Positions 26,501 through 34,933 are shown, counted from the first letter of the stretch. The stretch is DNA of 64,000 nucleotides from Flavobacterium cutihirudinis (GCF_003385895.1 NZ_QRDQ01000011.1:62001-126000); one strand, 5' to 3'. Notes: a model not told the origin generated them from the sequence alone. Made by a program: numbers and translations.

Positions 26501-26883
26501 GAAAGATCAAGACTGGATAATTTATTATAACTGCAAACTAAAGTTTGTAAAGATGTATTCTTAGAGAGGTCTAGATTGGAAATATTGTTTGTTATAGTAG
26601 GATTCGTGTCGAATCGACCAAGGTTTAACATTTCTAATTTTACGAAAGCTTCAATTCCTGTTAAATCTGAGATCTCTTTAGCCCGTAAATCTAATGATTT
26701 TACATTACTTGCATTTGCTGTTAAAACTCTACCGTCAATAGCGCCGCTGTCAATATTTAAATCAATTAAAGCCTGCTCGAAGTTTCGATCAGGAATTGAA
26801 GTATAAGTTTGAGCAAATCCAAAATAATTGGACAGCAAAAGAAAGAGTAAAAAAGAAATTTTCAGGGAACCATTATTTTTCAT
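23587..26883 (-). CDS. Secreted LRR/C-type lectin protein with T9SS type B signal
   Basis: 1098 residues. Signal peptide 1-24 (ends FGFAQ). About 13 leucine-rich repeats of 21 residues span 100-375, with the pattern LTSLDISKN-x2-L-x2-L-x-C-x2-NQ. A C-type lectin domain spans about 555-695 and retains the Ca/sugar motifs EPN (in TGEPNNQGDED) and WND. Two Ig-like domains (about 720-785 and 790-870) and a PKD-like one follow. The last 85 residues (FFTPNNDTFNDVW to the C-terminus) are a T9SS type B sorting domain. It is probably exported by the T9SS and binds glycans outside the cell. Confidence 0.9.
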   Translation of the reverse strand: MKNNGSLKISFLLFLLLSNYFGFAQTYTSIPDRNFEQALIDLNIDSGAIDGRVLTANASNVKSLDLRAKEISDLTGIEAFVKLEMLNLGRFDTNPTITNNISNLDLSKNTSLQTLVCSYNKLSSLDLSKNINLLTLYLDNNIFTSVDISKNTSLTTFYCNDNKLTSLDISKSLNLSNITCYNNQLSSLDISNNSKIQNLSCSNNPILNLDVSKAPKLVDLTCGNNQLTNLDVSTNIFLTSLLCPENKLSTLDVSQNTKLINLGCVSNQLTTIDISKNIALENLSIDNNQLTNLDVSKNILLKNLGSGNNNLSNIDISKNIVLENLMLPGNHLSSLDISKNSNLIVLSCENNSITTLDATKNPNLSNFFCGKNQLTSLNLKNGNNSKLFGIDFKSNSSLSCITVDNEIFSNNNWPTAKDLSVTYSNDCTAAPATAAPKVTATGDQIYCSGSIKIVETFNIEHDIAETGTEALYIQISSGYSNGFDNLELLNMSLHPGIVAKWEPPTGKLTLTSPTAGAKVPYTDLISAVKDVVFSNLSGAASGSRTFSITIGQANYLPSTGHFYLFQPSIGITWSDAKVAAENSSYYGLQGYLATLLTAEEAVLSGKQATGAGWIGGSDAETEGVWKWVTGPEAGTVMSYTFWNTGEPNNQGDEDYAHITTNVGIKGSWNDLSNTGATSGDYQPKGYIVEYGGMPGEAPLQIAASTKITIPVATPSANPNPVCDSGIFTFNATTTSGTNIGWYDAAVGGNLLASGNTFTTPLPLTATTTYYVDAGCESNRKPVTATVNQTPTTPVAEKAQYTNCGPGAVTIKATSNIGIIKWYTTATSNQSVFEGSTFTTPIISTNTTYYAEASNGECPNTQRTPVEIIIYTPPAVVDEKLTLCKFQTLTLDAGISGMDYEWSNGQKTQTIDVTVGGTYTVKVSNPLENFCSSVKTIKVEEHEIPQIDRINVEGTRVIIYLKNEQDYFEYSVDDNGEDFQNSNIFYNVPAGLHTATVKDKDGCDTLAQFNFVVLVFPAFFTPNNDTFNDVWEVSGMENYPQAEVTIFDRYGKLVAQLSASKMSWDGTFNKSPLPASDYWYALKVDDTQPVLRGHFTLKR

Positions 26884-26988
26884 TTCATAAAAGTATCAAT
26901 TTTATGATAATAAAAAAATATATTTCAATTTCTAACATTTATGGCTAAAAAGTGCTGTTAAATAACATTTTAGCTTTGGTGTATTTTT

Positions 26989-27531
26989 TTAAGAAGTGGC
27001 CGGCCATTTCAATTTCTTAAACAAATCCCAAACAACAATTCCTGCACTGACAGCGATGTTAAGTGAGTGTTTTGTTCCTAATTGCGGAATTTCAATACAA
27101 CCATCGCAAATTGCAACAGCTTCTTGCGCCACACCAAAAACTTCATTTCCAAAAACCAATGCATATTTCTGATTGTTTTCTACCTTAAAATCCTGAAGAA
27201 AAACAGCACTTTCTACTTGTTCAATCGCAAGTGTTTTGATGTTGTCTTTTTTAAGTTTTTCGATTACTTCCAATACATTTTCATGATGTTCCCAAGCAAC
27301 AGTTTCAGTGGCTCCGAGTGCTGTTTTGTGAATTTCCTTATTTGGAGGTGTAGCTGTAATGCCACAAAGTATTATTTTTTCGATTAAAAAAGCATCAGCA
27401 GTCCTGAAAACAGAACCTATATTATGCAAACTACGAATATCATCCAATACTAATATTAAAGGAGTCTTGTCAGATTTTTTAAAGTCTTCAATAGATTTGC
27501 GATCAAGTTCGCTGTTTTCAAGTTTTCTCAT
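26989..27531 (-). CDS. TrmH/SpoU-family RNA 2'-O-methyltransferase
   Basis: 180 residues, the short SpoU form without the N-terminal substrate-binding domain. The three motifs are present: LDDIRSLHNIGSVFRTADAF, FGNEVFGV and IPQLGTKHSLNIAVSAGI. The knotted SPOUT fold binds SAM. The substrate RNA (tRNA Gm18 or a wobble position) cannot be assigned. It follows the DUF1573 gene on the same strand, separated by a terminator, and I see no promoter for it. Confidence 0.9.
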   Translation of the reverse strand: MRKLENSELDRKSIEDFKKSDKTPLILVLDDIRSLHNIGSVFRTADAFLIEKIILCGITATPPNKEIHKTALGATETVAWEHHENVLEVIEKLKKDNIKTLAIEQVESAVFLQDFKVENNQKYALVFGNEVFGVAQEAVAICDGCIEIPQLGTKHSLNIAVSAGIVVWDLFKKLKWPATS

Positions 27532-27553
27532 TTGTGTTGCATTGAGGTAATAA

Positions 27554-27583
27554 AAAAAGCTTCCAAAGATAAGGAAGCTTTTT
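27554..27583 (-). terminator. Terminator after the DUF1573 gene
   Basis: An 11-bp perfect stem (27554-27564 with 27573-27583) whose A-rich left end reads as T tract on the minus strand. Confidence 0.8.
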
Positions 27584-27606
27584 CGAATATTTAATGTTTT
27601 TTCAGA

Positions 27607-28035
27607 TTAGCTTTTTACTGGATCTGGTAAAACAGTACCTTTAATAGTAAGTACTTTTGTTGGCTGTCCTTCAGCATTAGAAGTAACAGTTACGGTTTTT
27701 GTAAATGCACCAACTCTGTCAGTAGCATATTTTACACCAATAATACCTTTAGCACCTGGAGCGATTGGCTCTTTTGGTGTTGTTGGTACAGTACAACCAC
27801 AAGATCCCTGAGTGTTTGTAATGATTAACGGTTTAGTTCCGTTGTTTACAAAAACGAATTCTCTTTTACCATCAGCATTATGAGCGATAGTTCCGTAATC
27901 GATAGTTTCAGTTTCAAAAGCCATTCCAGCTCCTTCTACTTTAGCAACTTTTGCTGCTTTAGTTTTTGTACTTTGTGCTTGAGAAGCTGTAATACCAGCT
28001 ACAGCTAACATAGCGAATAAAATTATTTTCTTCAT
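27607..28035 (-). CDS. DUF1573-domain exported protein
   Basis: 142 residues with a signal peptide (MKKIILFAMLAVAGITASQAQ, cleavage after about 21). The core FETETIDYGTIAHNADGKRE and TNTQGSCGCTVPTTPKEPIAPG is the DUF1573 immunoglobulin-like fold with the invariant SCGCT motif. Periplasmic or secreted; function unknown. A Bacteroidetes-specific family often found in several copies per genome. Confidence 0.9.
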   Translation of the reverse strand: MKKIILFAMLAVAGITASQAQSTKTKAAKVAKVEGAGMAFETETIDYGTIAHNADGKREFVFVNNGTKPLIITNTQGSCGCTVPTTPKEPIAPGAKGIIGVKYATDRVGAFTKTVTVTSNAEGQPTKVLTIKGTVLPDPVKS

Positions 28036-28058
28036 TTTAAGGTCTTTTTAATGATAAA

Positions 28059-28066
28059 CAAAGCTA
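28059..28066 (-). promoter_or_regulatory. -7 box (TAGCTTTG) for the DUF1573 gene
   Basis: A perfect TANNTTTG on the minus strand, 23 nt before ATG 28035. Confidence 0.65.
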
Positions 28067-28188
28067 TGTAAAAAACTTAAATGTCCGCTTAAAAATTTCT
28101 TAAAATATTTTAATTTTTCAAGCCTTCGATATTCCTTCAAAATATTATAAATTCGCTGTCATTAATTTTCATTTAAAAATACAATAAA

Positions 28189-30795
28189 TTGGCAGCAAAA
28201 GATAAAGTAGTAAAGGAAACTCCCTTAATGAAACAGTACAACGAGATCAAGAGAAAATATCCTGATGCCTGTTTGCTTTTCAGAGTTGGGGATTTCTATG
28301 AAACCTTTGGGGAAGATGCCATAAGAGCTTCTAAAATCCTTGGAATAACATTGACAAAAAGAGGCGCGGGCTCTGATACCGAAACGGCGTTGGCTGGTTT
28401 TCCGCATCACTCTGTTAATACTTATTTGCCAAAATTGGTTAAAGCCGGACTTCGTGTAGCGATTTGTGATCAGCTTGAAGATCCGAAAATGACAAAAACT
28501 ATTGTAAAACGTGGTGTTACTGAGTTGGTAACTCCAGGTGTTTCTTTAAATGATGAGGTTTTACAATCTAAATCAAATAACTTTTTAGCTTCGGTGTATT
28601 TTGCAAACAAAAATATTGGAGTTTCTTTTTTAGATGTTTCGACAGGAGAGTTTTTAACAGCTCAGGGAAATGCTGAATATATTGATAAGCTCTTGCAGAA
28701 TTTTAGTCCGAGTGAGGTTCTTGTTCCTAAGAATAATAAAGGTGATTTTAAAACTGCTTTTGGTGAAGATTTTCATAGTTTCTATTTGGAAGATTGGATT
28801 TACAAAGAAGATTATGCCTTAGAAACGCTTACAAAACATTTTCAAACTGTTTCTTTAAAAGGATTTGGTGTTGAGGAACTGAAAGAAGGAATTATTGCTT
28901 CTGGAGCGATTCTGTATTATTTGTCAGAAACACAACACAATCGCGTACAACATATCACAGCAATTCAGCGTATAGCAGAAGATGCTTATGTTTGGATGGA
29001 TCGTTTTACAATTAGAAATCTGGAATTGTACCATAGTTATAATCCAAATGCTGTTACACTTTTAGATGTTATTGATAGAACGCTTTCGCCAATGGGAGGG
29101 CGTTTGTTAAAGCGTTGGTTGGCACTTCCTTTAAAAGATAGTAATAAAATAAAAGGACGTCACGATGTGGTGTCTTATCTGAAATCTAATGCTGAAGTAC
29201 TTCAGAATATTCAATATCAAATCAAGCAAATTTCAGATTTAGAACGTTTGATTTCGAAAATCGCGACAGGGAAAGTTTCGCCTCGCGAGATTGTTTATTT
29301 AAAAGAGTCTTTGGATGCAATTATTCCGATAAAAACATTGGCTTTGCAAAGTCCGCAGGAAGCTGTTAAAGTTATAGGTGATAGTTTACATGCTTGTGAT
29401 TTACTAAGAGAAAAAATTAAAATCACTCTAAATCAGGATGCGCCTGTTGCGATTTCGAAAGGAAATGCAATTGCAAAAGGTATTAGTGAAGAGTTGGACG
29501 AATTACGCGCGATTTCTACTTCTGGAAAAGAATATTTAGAGGCTATCGAAAGCAGAGAGTCCGAGCGAACCGGAATTTCTTCTTTAAAGATTTCGTTCAA
29601 TAATGTTTTTGGTTATTATATAGAAGTAAGAAACACGCATAAGGATAAAGTTCCTGCAGAATGGATTCGTAAACAAACGCTCGTAAATGCTGAGCGTTAT
29701 ATTACTGAAGAATTGAAGGAGTACGAAACTAAAATTTTAGGAGCAGAAGAACGTATTTATAAAATCGAAACCGATCTTTTTGAGCAATTGGTTGCCTGGA
29801 TTGCAACTTACATTAAACCGGTTCAGATGAATGCTAATCTGGTAGCGCAATTAGATTGTTTGTGTTCGTTTACGCAATTAGCAATTGAGAATAAATATGT
29901 TTGTCCTGAAATTGATGAAACATTTGAATTGGATATCAAAAACGGAAGACATCCTGTTATCGAAAAACAATTACCGGTTGGAACTCCTTATATTGCAAAT
30001 GATGTTTTCCTTGATAGGGAAACTCAACAAATTATTATGATTACAGGTCCTAATATGTCTGGTAAGTCGGCAATTTTAAGACAAACTGCTTTAATAGTTC
30101 TTTTGGCTCAAATGGGAAGCTTTGTTCCGGCTGATAGTGTTAGAATGGGAATTGTAGACAAGATTTTTACAAGAGTAGGAGCTTCGGATAATATTTCGAT
30201 GGGAGAATCTACTTTTATGGTTGAAATGAATGAAACGGCTTCTATTTTGAATAATATTTCAGATAGAAGTTTGGTTTTGCTGGATGAAATTGGTAGAGGA
30301 ACCAGTACGTATGATGGTATTTCGATTGCGTGGGCAATTGCTGAATTCCTGCATGAACACCCGGGAAGAGCGAAAACACTTTTTGCTACCCACTATCATG
30401 AATTAAATGAAATGACAGAATCTTTGCTAAGAATTCAGAATTTTAATGTAGCGGTCAAAGAACTTAAAGATACTGTTTTGTTTGTTAGAAAATTGGTAAA
30501 AGGAGGAAGTGCGCATAGTTTTGGAATTCATGTTGCAAAAATGGCCGGAATGCCTCAGCTTGTAATTTCTAAAGCGCAAAAACTTTTGAAAAAACTGGAA
30601 AAGAATCATTCAAGTGACGCTTTAAACGGAATAAAATCGGCTAATGACGAAATGCAAATGAGTTTCTTTAACTTGGATGATCCTTTATTGGAAGAAATAA
30701 AAGAAGAAATTCTAACGCTGGATATAAATGCGATTACTCCGGTTGAAGCATTGATGAAATTGAATGAGATCAAAAGAATGTTGGTGAAGAAATAA
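28189..30795 (+). CDS. mutS: DNA mismatch repair protein MutS (TTG start)
   Basis: 868 residues. The mismatch-recognition Phe-X-Glu motif is seen in RVGDFYETFG (near 31-40). The ATPase has Walker A GPNMSGKS, followed by the ABC-type signature GESTFMVEM and Walker B VLLDEIGRGTS. The start codon is TTG at 28189 (MAAKDKVVK); the next ATG is codon 14. Homologues begin at the same position, so TTG is probably used. MutS finds mismatches and recruits MutL. Confidence 0.94.
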   Translation: MAAKDKVVKETPLMKQYNEIKRKYPDACLLFRVGDFYETFGEDAIRASKILGITLTKRGAGSDTETALAGFPHHSVNTYLPKLVKAGLRVAICDQLEDPKMTKTIVKRGVTELVTPGVSLNDEVLQSKSNNFLASVYFANKNIGVSFLDVSTGEFLTAQGNAEYIDKLLQNFSPSEVLVPKNNKGDFKTAFGEDFHSFYLEDWIYKEDYALETLTKHFQTVSLKGFGVEELKEGIIASGAILYYLSETQHNRVQHITAIQRIAEDAYVWMDRFTIRNLELYHSYNPNAVTLLDVIDRTLSPMGGRLLKRWLALPLKDSNKIKGRHDVVSYLKSNAEVLQNIQYQIKQISDLERLISKIATGKVSPREIVYLKESLDAIIPIKTLALQSPQEAVKVIGDSLHACDLLREKIKITLNQDAPVAISKGNAIAKGISEELDELRAISTSGKEYLEAIESRESERTGISSLKISFNNVFGYYIEVRNTHKDKVPAEWIRKQTLVNAERYITEELKEYETKILGAEERIYKIETDLFEQLVAWIATYIKPVQMNANLVAQLDCLCSFTQLAIENKYVCPEIDETFELDIKNGRHPVIEKQLPVGTPYIANDVFLDRETQQIIMITGPNMSGKSAILRQTALIVLLAQMGSFVPADSVRMGIVDKIFTRVGASDNISMGESTFMVEMNETASILNNISDRSLVLLDEIGRGTSTYDGISIAWAIAEFLHEHPGRAKTLFATHYHELNEMTESLLRIQNFNVAVKELKDTVLFVRKLVKGGSAHSFGIHVAKMAGMPQLVISKAQKLLKKLEKNHSSDALNGIKSANDEMQMSFFNLDDPLLEEIKEEILTLDINAITPVEALMKLNEIKRMLVKK

Positions 30796-30872
30796 ATTTT
30801 TAGATTTTTAAAAGTTTAAAGTTTAGGTTATCAGAATGTTATAAAATAAGTAGATTTTTTTTCTAAAAATGC

Positions 30873-30902
30873 TTGTATAATTGAATAAATGTCCTAAATT
30901 TG
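30873..30902 (+). promoter_or_regulatory. tRNA operon promoter
   Basis: TTG (30873-30875) and a perfect -7 box TAAATTTG (30895-30902) are separated by 19 nt. Transcription would begin about 50 nt before the tRNA-Gly. Confidence 0.75.
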
Positions 30903-30955
30903 CACTCGCAATACGGAACAAATCAGGTGTTGCGGTTCTTAAAAAGATCTGAAAT

Positions 30956-31028
30956 GCGAAAATAGCTCAGTTGGTAGAGCGCGACCTTGCCAAGGTCGAG
31001 GTCGCGGGTTCGAGCCCCGTTTTTCGCT
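30956..31028 (+). tRNA. tRNA-Gly (GCC anticodon)
   Basis: 73 nt. The acceptor arms GCGAAAA and TTTTCGC pair perfectly, discriminator T. The D arm, anticodon stem CGACC/GGTCG with anticodon GCC at 30989-30991, and T arm with GTTCGAGC are all visible. No CCA is encoded. Confidence 0.97.
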
Positions 31029-31042
31029 CAAAACCATATAAT

Positions 31043-31128
31043 GCTCGGATGGTGAAATTGGTAGACACGCTGGACTTAAAATCCAGTGAACAGCAATGTT
31101 CGTGCGGGTTCAAGTCCCGCTCTGAGTA
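31043..31128 (+). tRNA. tRNA-Leu (TAA anticodon)
   Basis: 86 nt with a long variable arm typical of class II. Acceptor GCTCGGA pairs with TCTGAGT using G-T wobbles, discriminator A. The anticodon loop CTTAAAA gives TAA at 31077-31079. It lies 14 nt after tRNA-Gly and is co-transcribed. Confidence 0.96.
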
Positions 31129-31130
31129 CT

Positions 31131-31160
31131 AAAGCCTCTTCTTTTGAAGAGGCTTTTTTT
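31131..31160 (+). terminator. Terminator of the tRNA operon
   Basis: A perfect 10-bp stem AAGCCTCTTC/GAAGAGGCTT (31132-31141, 31146-31155) with a TTTT loop and a T run. Confidence 0.9.
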
Positions 31161-31264
31161 ATGGCATAAACTCAATAATAAAATCAATTTGTGAGGTAAA
31201 TTGATTTTAAAGAATCTAAGAATCTAAGAGCCTAAGGCTAAAATCAACAATCTAAAATCAGAAT

Positions 31265-31645
31265 ATGGGTGCTTTCGTTATTAGTAGGCGATTTAATGAT
31301 GAGTATAAATTTACGTTCACTTCGAGAAAAGGGAAGGTGATTTTTACGAGTTTGAGTTATGAACTTCGATTTGAATGTGAAGAGGATATTCAAAGGTTTA
31401 AGGTGAATATAGATCTTTCTAAGTTTTTAAAGTTTAAAGGATCGGGAGGGAAGTATTTCTTTAAATTGATGTTGGGTGATGTTCATTTTGCAACAAGTCG
31501 AAAATACACAACAGAATTGCTTTTGCAGAAAGGAATTAAAGAAATTGTGACATATGCATCCAAATCGGAGATTTTGGATTTCTCTTCAAATGAGGCGATT
31601 TTTGAAGATGAAGAAGTTGTTGAGGATGAAATAGAAATGGAGTAA
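31265..31645 (+). CDS. YegP-like DUF1508 protein
   Basis: 126 residues. MGAFVISRRFNDEYKFTF and SRKGKVIFTSLSYELRFECE, with a repeat of the same shape at SGGKYFFKLMLGDVHFATSRKY, fit the two-repeat DUF1508 fold. The acidic tail (DFSSNEAIFEDEEVVEDE) is disordered. Function unknown. A CTAAG word array (31212-31236) precedes it. Confidence 0.85.
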   Translation: MGAFVISRRFNDEYKFTFTSRKGKVIFTSLSYELRFECEEDIQRFKVNIDLSKFLKFKGSGGKYFFKLMLGDVHFATSRKYTTELLLQKGIKEIVTYASKSEILDFSSNEAIFEDEEVVEDEIEME

Positions 31646-31646
31646 A

Positions 31647-31800
31647 TGAAATTCCAAATATTTTAAAATTTCAAATTCCAATAAAGAATCTACTCTAGAG
31701 AATAATATAAAAGTCTTTCAATAATGTAAAATTCCAAATTCCATTAATGCACAACGTGTTTTTGGGATTTGGAATTTTATTTTATTGGAATTTGCTGAAT
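31647..31800. repeat. AATTCCAAAT word repeats and hairpin
   Basis: Five or more words of the form AAATTCCAAAT or its complement. The best pair, 31727-31739 and 31767-31779, is a perfect 13-bp hairpin that may also terminate the DUF1508 transcript. Confidence 0.55.
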
Positions 31801-31810
31801 TTTAAGCATA

Positions 31811-31836
31811 AAAAAACCATCACGATGGATGGTTTT
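31811..31836 (-). terminator. Terminator of the heptad-repeat lipoprotein gene
   Basis: A 9-bp stem (31813-31821 with 31828-31836), A-rich on the left so T-rich on the minus strand. Confidence 0.75.
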
Positions 31837-31861
31837 AAAATCTTTAGAATTTAGGTTCTAA

Positions 31862-32086
31862 TTATTTTTTTACTTCTTTAGCAGCTTCTTCTACTTTAGC
31901 AGCAGCAGAATCAACTTTTGCAGCAGCAGAGTCAACAGTTGTAGCAGCAGAATCAACTACAGCAGCAGCAGAATCAACAGCAACAGCAGTAGAATCTACA
32001 GCAGTTTCAGCTGCAGCGTCAGCTTTTTTACAAGATACAACAGTTAAAACAGCAACAACAGCTAAACTTAAAAATACTTTTTTCAT
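31862..32086 (-). CDS. Small heptad-repeat lipoprotein, Lpp-like in architecture
   Basis: 74 residues. Signal peptide with lipobox: MKKVFLSLAVVAVLTVVSC, modified Cys19. The mature part is six heptads of the form VDSAAAK, Val at each repeat start, then the C-terminal AAKEVKK. Heptads of Val/Ala imply a coiled-coil helix, and the two terminal Lys invite comparison with Braun lipoprotein, which E. coli links to peptidoglycan through its C-terminal Lys. Homology is not shown; the architecture alone is similar. A consensus promoter and terminator suggest a highly expressed single gene. Confidence 0.82.
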   Translation of the reverse strand: MKKVFLSLAVVAVLTVVSCKKADAAAETAVDSTAVAVDSAAAVVDSAATTVDSAAAKVDSAAAKVEEAAKEVKK

Positions 32087-32424
32087 CTTACTTTATTATA
32101 AAAGGTTAATTATTAATTCGTGGCAAAGATATAAATTTTTTAATATGTAAAATATTTTTTCACTTTTTTTTTAAAATATTTTCCTCGCTCACGATTATCT
32201 TATTTATCAAATAATATGCCAAATTAGTAAAAATAAATTATATTATTGTATTTAAGGTCTAAATTATTTTTTACTGATGATTCTATTGTTGTTTTGGCTC
32301 TTTTAATCTTGTTTCTTGTGGTTTATTTTGTTTTTTATGGAATATGCTGAGTAGTCAAATACGAAGAAAAAGCACTTTTATGAACGTATTTATCTCCAAA
32401 AAGTTTTGACAAATTAGAAAATTG
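32087..32424. other. Gap with nothing but a promoter
   Basis: This 338-nt AT-rich gap holds only the -7 box at 32124-32131. Frames in both directions are very short and I see no repeat of the families described elsewhere. Confidence 0.7.
32124..32131 (-). promoter_or_regulatory. -7 box (TATCTTTG) for the heptad-repeat lipoprotein
   Basis: A perfect TANNTTTG on the minus strand, 37 nt before ATG 32086. Confidence 0.65.
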
Positions 32425-33666
32425 CTATAAAAGAGGTTTGTAGACCACTTTTATAATGGTTTCTGTAGCACCTTTATTGTCCTGAATAAAGGCTTTACAA
32501 ATTTCGCTTTTTTCATTATAGAAAGAATTGTTTGATAAAAGTAAGTCTAAAGCCTCTTTTAGTTGATCGTAATTAGAGATAACGGAACATCCTTTTAATT
32601 TTACAAGCGAAACCGCTTCTGCAAAATTAGAGTAATTTGGTCCTATTAGAATAGGCATTCCGAAAGTAGCGGGTTCCAGAATATTGTGTATTCCAGGGTT
32701 TCCAAATCCTCCGCCTACATAAGCAATAGTTCCGTAGCTGTAAATTTTGGTTAATAAACCAACGGTATCTACTATGAGAACATCATAATTGGACAAGTCT
32801 TTATTTGTTTTCTCAGAAAATAAAACTGTCGATTTTGTGATTTGTGATTGAAGTTCTAAAATCTGATTCGGCTTGATATTATGCGGTGCAATTATGAATT
32901 TTAAGTTTTCTGGTGCCTGATTAATATATTCCGCGAGGATAGCTTCGTCTTTTGGCCATGAACTTCCAATGACTATAACTGGTTTGTTGTTTTTAAAGTT
33001 TTCTACAAAATCCAATGAATTATCACGTTCTAAAATAGAATTCACACGATCAAATCTTGTGTCGCCGGAAACTACTACATTGTTAAATCCGAGGCTTTCT
33101 ACTTTTTGTTTAGATTTTTCGTTTTGGACAAAGAAGTAAGTAAAGGCTTTTAGAGCTTTTCTGTAGAATCCGCCATACCATTTAAAAAACATTTGATTGT
33201 CTCTGAAAATTCCGGAAATTAAATAAGTAGGGACTTTATTTGTTTCTAATTCCTTTAAATAATTTAACCAAAATTCATATTTGATAAAGAATGCAAGTTC
33301 GGGATGAACTAATTTGATGAATTTTTTCGCATTCGATTTTGTGTCTAACGGTAGGTAAATAGTGATGTCTGCAACTGTGTTATTTTTACGCACTTCGTAT
33401 CCAGATGGCGAAAAAAAGGTTACAATGATCTTGTGTGATGGATACTTTTCTTTGATTTTTTCTATAACTGGAAGACCTTGCTCGTATTCACCAAGTGAGG
33501 CCGAGTGAAACCAAATTGTTTTATCTTCTGGTTGTATTTTTTCTTCTAAAATTGAAAACACGTTTTTTCGGCCTTCAACAAAAAGCTTAATTTTCGGACT
33601 AAATAGCGCAACAATTTTCAGAAAAAACCCTGCAATAGAAATAACTAAATTGTATAGAAAAAGCAT
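32425..33666 (-). CDS. waaA: 3-deoxy-D-manno-octulosonic acid (Kdo) transferase
   Basis: 413 residues. An N-terminal membrane-anchor helix (about 1-20) is followed by the GT-B fold of family 30: IWFHSASLGEYEQGLPVIEKI (catalytic Glu in SLGE), then VTFFSPSGYEVR, and the C-terminal nucleotide site with GGGFGNPGIHNILEPATFGMP. It transfers Kdo to lipid A precursor in lipopolysaccharide synthesis. Monocistronic, divergent from the aminotransferase gene. Confidence 0.94.
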   Translation of the reverse strand: MLFLYNLVISIAGFFLKIVALFSPKIKLFVEGRKNVFSILEEKIQPEDKTIWFHSASLGEYEQGLPVIEKIKEKYPSHKIIVTFFSPSGYEVRKNNTVADITIYLPLDTKSNAKKFIKLVHPELAFFIKYEFWLNYLKELETNKVPTYLISGIFRDNQMFFKWYGGFYRKALKAFTYFFVQNEKSKQKVESLGFNNVVVSGDTRFDRVNSILERDNSLDFVENFKNNKPVIVIGSSWPKDEAILAEYINQAPENLKFIIAPHNIKPNQILELQSQITKSTVLFSEKTNKDLSNYDVLIVDTVGLLTKIYSYGTIAYVGGGFGNPGIHNILEPATFGMPILIGPNYSNFAEAVSLVKLKGCSVISNYDQLKEALDLLLSNNSFYNEKSEICKAFIQDNKGATETIIKVVYKPLL

Positions 33667-33799
33667 CTGTTTGTTTTTGTGGCTAAATTACATTTCTTTC
33701 GATTATTTTCATTGGTTTGAAGCTATTAATAACTATTTTTGTTGCTCCTTTTAAAGATTATGTTTAAAAATCAGGTCTTTATTTTAAATGTTATTCAAA

Positions 33800-34933
33800 A
33801 TGAAAAAAATTCAAATGGTTGACTTAAAGAGTCAATATGAAAAAATAAAATCTACAGTTGACGCTTCAATTCAGGAAGTTTTAGATACAAATACTTACAT
33901 AAATGGACCATTGGTTCATCAGTTTCAGAAAAACCTTGAAGATTATTTAGGCGCTAAACACGTAATTCCTTGTGCAAACGGAACAGATGCTTTGCAGATT
34001 GCCATGATGGGATTGGGGCTTCAGCCTGGTGACGAAGTTATTACTGCCGATTTTACTTTTGCAGCAACCGTTGAGGTTATTGCTTTGTTGCAATTAACGC
34101 CGGTTTTGGTTGATGTTGATATGGTAAATATGAACATTGATATTGAAGCAATTAAAAAAGCAATCACTCCAAAAACAAAAGCAATTGTTCCGGTACATTT
34201 ATTTGGACGCGCTGCAAGTATGGATGCGATTATGGAAATTGCTGCCGAACATAATTTATATGTAATTGAAGATAATGCTCAGGCAATTGGAGCTGATTAT
34301 ATTTCTAAATCGGGTACAAAAACTAAGGTTGGAGTAATTGGTCATGTTGCGGCAACTTCATTTTTCCCATCTAAAAACTTAGGTTGTTATGGAGACGGTG
34401 GTGCGATTTTTACAAATGATGATAAATTAGCACACATTATCCGCGGAATCGTAAATCACGGAATGTATGAGCGTTACCATCATGATGTTGTTGGTGTAAA
34501 TTCACGTTTAGACAGTATTCAGGCTGGTGTTTTAAATGCAAAACTACCTTTATTAGATGAATATAATAAAGCGCGTCGTTTGGCAGCAACAAAATATAAT
34601 AGCGCTTTCGCTGGAAATGCACACATTATTACACCAGATTTTGATGCAAACGAAAATGATCACGTTTTTCATCAATATGTTTTGAGAATTATTGATGCTG
34701 ATAGAAATGCTTTAATGCAGCACTTATTGGATAAAGGAATTCCATGTGCAATTTATTATCCAATTCCATTGCATTCTCAAAAAGCATATTTAGATCCTCG
34801 TTATAAAGAAGAGCAGTTTCCGGTTACGAATCAATTAGTTCAGGAAGTCATTGCTTTGCCAATGCACACAGAACTTGATGATGAGCAGATTAAATTTATT
34901 ACCGATTCTGTTTTAGAATTTTTAAATAAGTAA
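33800..34933 (+). CDS. DegT/DnrJ/EryC1-family sugar aminotransferase
   Basis: 377 residues from ATG 33800 (MKKIQMVDL); the alternative start at 33788 adds four residues. Motifs: NGTDALQIAM (PLP phosphate), DADFTFAATVE-like early loop, the Asp in VIEDNAQAIGA and the PLP lysine in FFPSKNLG. It transaminates a nucleotide-linked keto sugar for surface polysaccharide. It lies 44 nt upstream of galE with no terminator, so the two probably form a sugar-nucleotide operon. Confidence 0.92.
   Translation: MKKIQMVDLKSQYEKIKSTVDASIQEVLDTNTYINGPLVHQFQKNLEDYLGAKHVIPCANGTDALQIAMMGLGLQPGDEVITADFTFAATVEVIALLQLTPVLVDVDMVNMNIDIEAIKKAITPKTKAIVPVHLFGRAASMDAIMEIAAEHNLYVIEDNAQAIGADYISKSGTKTKVGVIGHVAATSFFPSKNLGCYGDGGAIFTNDDKLAHIIRGIVNHGMYERYHHDVVGVNSRLDSIQAGVLNAKLPLLDEYNKARRLAATKYNSAFAGNAHIITPDFDANENDHVFHQYVLRIIDADRNALMQHLLDKGIPCAIYYPIPLHSQKAYLDPRYKEEQFPVTNQLVQEVIALPMHTELDDEQIKFITDSVLEFLNK

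Noticed and set aside
25680..26590. Regular 63-bp DNA periodicity suggestive of a CRISPR or tandem repeat
   Set aside because: It encodes the 21-residue leucine-rich repeats in frame; there are no invariant repeats with unique spacers.
30956..31128. tRNA pair as an integration site for a mobile island
   Set aside because: No duplicated tRNA 3' end, integrase or compositional change follows; ordinary genes flank it.
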